DNA of 64,000 bases from Chitinophagaceae bacterium (GTDB lineage: Bacteria; Bacteroidota; Bacteroidia; Chitinophagales; Chitinophagaceae). Below, one piece after another: positions 62,401 through 64,000 of the stretch. The stretch lies in NCBI GenBank assembly GCA_947374225.1, contig CANCAY010000010.1:1-64000 (forward strand), written 5' to 3'. The notes beneath the pieces are model-generated. The model ran no database searches. It was not told the origin of the DNA and saw nothing but the letters and a program-made list of their open reading frames with translations. How positions within the stretch are numbered: the first letter of the stretch is position 1; every line of letters begins with the position of its first letter. The position numbers and the translations under genes are program-made.

Positions 62401-63489
62401 ATGAAAAAAGCGATTATTACGGGAATTACAGGTCAAGATGGAGCATACCTTGCTGAATTCTTATTAAATAAAGGATACGAGGTACATGGAATAAAAAGAA
62501 GATCTTCTTTATTTAATACACAAAGAATAGATCATATTTATGTAGATCCTCATACTCCCCATAGGCATTTACATTTACATTACGGAGACCTAACAGATAG
62601 TACTAACTTAATCCGAATTATACAAGAAGTACAACCTGATGAAATCTACAATTTGGCCGCGATGAGTCATGTAGCTGTAAGTTTTGAAGAACCAGAATAT
62701 ACAGCAAATGCAGATGGAATTGGTACTCTTAGAATTTTAGAAGCTGTACGATTATTGGGTTTAACTAAAAAAACAAAAATATACCAAGCTTCCACATCGG
62801 AATTATATGGTTTAGTACAAGCTGTACCACAATCCGAAACTACTCCTTTCTATCCACGCTCACCTTATGCTGTGGCAAAACTATACGCATATTGGATTAC
62901 TGTAAATTATAGAGAAGCATATAATATGTATGCTTGTAATGGTATCTTGTTTAATCATGAGTCTCCACAACGAGGTGAAACATTTGTAACTAGAAAAATT
63001 ACAAGAGCAACTGCAAAAATTGCTTTAGGTATGGACAATTGTTTGTACTTAGGAAATTTAGATGCAAAAAGAGACTGGGGGCATGCAAAGGATTATATAG
63101 AAGGAATGTATTTGATTTTACAACAAGAAAAACCAGAGGACTTTGTTTTGGCAACTGGAATTACTACAACAATTCGAGATTTTGTAAAAATGAGTTTTGC
63201 AGAATTAGGAATTGAATTAGAATTTAGAGGAAAAGGTGAAGCGGAAGAAGGTTATGTTGCAAAAAACACTGGTGAATACAAATTGGAAGAAGGTAAAGTA
63301 GTAGTTAAAGTAGATCCTAAATATTATAGACCAACGGAAGTTGATTTGTTAATTGGAGATCCAACTAAAGCAATGATTAAATTAGGTTGGAAACCTAAAT
63401 ATGATTTATTAGAATTAGTTAAAGAAATGGTAGCTAGTGATGTTTCTTTATTTAAAAAAGAATTGTATTTAAAAAAAAGTGTATTATAA
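62401..63489 (+). CDS. gmd: GDP-mannose 4,6-dehydratase
   Basis: NADP-dependent short-chain dehydratase making GDP-4-keto-6-deoxymannose, precursor of GDP-fucose, GDP-rhamnose or GDP-perosamine. The 362 aa show [31 protein letters not shown], the STSELYG segment, and the catalytic Tyr/Lys in [29 protein letters not shown] binds substrate. No fcl or rmd gene is visible downstream within the window, so the final sugar is open. Confidence 0.96.
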   Translation: MKKAIITGITGQDGAYLAEFLLNKGYEVHGIKRRSSLFNTQRIDHIYVDPHTPHRHLHLHYGDLTDSTNLIRIIQEVQPDEIYNLAAMSHVAVSFEEPEYTANADGIGTLRILEAVRLLGLTKKTKIYQASTSELYGLVQAVPQSETTPFYPRSPYAVAKLYAYWITVNYREAYNMYACNGILFNHESPQRGETFVTRKITRATAKIALGMDNCLYLGNLDAKRDWGHAKDYIEGMYLILQQEKPEDFVLATGITTTIRDFVKMSFAELGIELEFRGKGEAEEGYVAKNTGEYKLEEGKVVVKVDPKYYRPTEVDLLIGDPTKAMIKLGWKPKYDLLELVKEMVASDVSLFKKELYLKKSVL

Positions 63490-63689
63490 TACAAATAAGT
63501 TTAAACAATTCTAATTTACAAAGCTTTAATTTATCATTCTATTAATTTGACTTTTGTTTTTAAAAAGTAAATACATAATTAATCAGAATTACATTAACAT
63601 TTAAACTAAATCTAGTCAATACTTTAAGTTTATTTTCAGAACAATCAAATTTTCTGATTTAAATTCAATATATACATAATTAAAACTCA
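63490..63689. other. AT-rich gap after gmd
   Basis: Two hundred bases, very AT-rich, without an ORF, a GC-rich hairpin or a good TAnnTTTG element that I can see. Transcription may simply read through. Confidence 0.4.
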
Positions 63690-64000
63690 ATGATTGACAA
63701 ACCTTTAATTATATTAGCAGGTGGCTTTGGAACAAGGCTTCAATCAATATTAAAAGGAAGCCCAAAACCATTAGCTGATATTAATGGAGTTCCGTTTATA
63801 TATTTTCTTATTCAAAATTGGATCGAAAAGGGATTTTCTGATTTCATCTTTTCACTACATTTTGAAGCAGATAAAATAATTGATTTCATAGAAAAAAATA
63901 AAAAACAGCTCTTCAAAAACTGTACAGTTAGGTATCTAGTTGAACCGACTCCATTGGGAACTGGAGGTGCAGTATCTTTTGTATTAAATAATGTAGATAT
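63690..64000 (+). CDS. Sugar-phosphate nucleotidyltransferase, N-terminal part (HddC-like)
   Basis: Not in the ORF track because it runs off the right edge. From the ATG at 63690 the frame reads MIDKPLIILAGGFGTRLQSI, with the nucleotide-binding GGFGTRL loop, then KGSPKPLADINGVPFIYFLI and VEPTPLGTGGAVSFVL. It is open for 103 codons to base 64000. The sequence is closest in style to D-glycero-D-manno-heptose-1-phosphate guanylyltransferases, but mannose-1-phosphate or glucose-1-phosphate enzymes begin similarly. Next to gmd, it may feed a GDP-heptose or related sugar into the polysaccharide. Confidence 0.85.
   Translation, partial: MIDKPLIILAGGFGTRLQSILKGSPKPLADINGVPFIYFLIQNWIEKGFSDFIFSLHFEADKIIDFIEKNKKQLFKNCTVRYLVEPTPLGTGGAVSFVLNNVD

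Overview
The window looks like a chromosomal piece of a low-GC member of the Bacteroidota, most likely a Chitinophagaceae-type bacterium. The evidence is the gene families (TonB-dependent receptor with a carboxypeptidase-regulatory domain, Bacteroidota-style RND pump, Wzi-type and SLBB export proteins, DUF1015 next to serC), the lack of Shine-Dalgarno sequences, and many upstream elements of the Bacteroidota -7 type (TAnnTTTG). The genus is inference. No rRNA, tRNA, CRISPR array, insertion sequence or phage gene was seen.

Layout. 1-4.0 kb: the 5' end of a minus-strand gene leaves the window at base 1. Then come the translation genes rplM-rpsI-rpsB-tsf and pyrH. 4.1-6.5 kb: a TolC-like protein and galK. 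6.6-13.5 kb (minus): an efflux operon tetR-tolC-hlyD-RND whose promoter carries an inverted repeat. 13.6-20.2 kb: a DUF502 membrane protein, serC, DUF1015, a long-chain acyl-CoA synthetase and an unrecognised 524-aa helical protein. 20.4-36.2 kb: a 16-kb co-directional cluster leuA-leuC-leuD-leuB-ilvD-ilvB-ilvN-ilvC-ilvA-thrA-thrB-thrC. It covers most of aspartate to threonine to isoleucine, plus valine and leucine synthesis; asd, ilvE and serA are not in the window. 36.2-44.5 kb: accessory genes, namely a PIN/antitoxin pair, a secreted GH43 enzyme, a nitroreductase, a TonB-dependent receptor, two overlapping tiny membrane proteins and a secreted M20 peptidase. 44.5-64 kb: a polysaccharide locus with glycosyltransferases, two Wzz-like proteins without a kinase domain, a Wzx flippase, three Wzi-like barrels, a Wzy-like polymerase, a WcaJ-like initiating transferase, a six-SLBB Wza-like exporter, gmd, and the start of a sugar nucleotidyltransferase that runs off the right edge.

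How it works together. The amino-acid cluster could be one or a few transcripts, since gaps run from 1 to about 95 bp. In the polysaccharide locus the WcaJ-like enzyme would start the lipid-linked repeat, the glycosyltransferases extend it, Wzx flips it, Wzy polymerises it, the Wzz pair sets length, and the SLBB protein and Wzi-like barrels export or anchor it. Gmd and the nucleotidyltransferase would supply GDP-sugars.

The signals I find most worth following are non-coding. They are a compact small-RNA candidate near 42.9 kb, two tandem 60-bp degenerate repeats after the GH43 gene, palindromes sitting on the tetR, nitroreductase and serC upstream regions, a hairpin at the predicted 5' end of the leuA mRNA, and a divergent promoter inverted repeat in the polysaccharide locus with a probable leaderless gene on one side and a 220-nt leader on the other. 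No clearly new multi-gene system was recognised.
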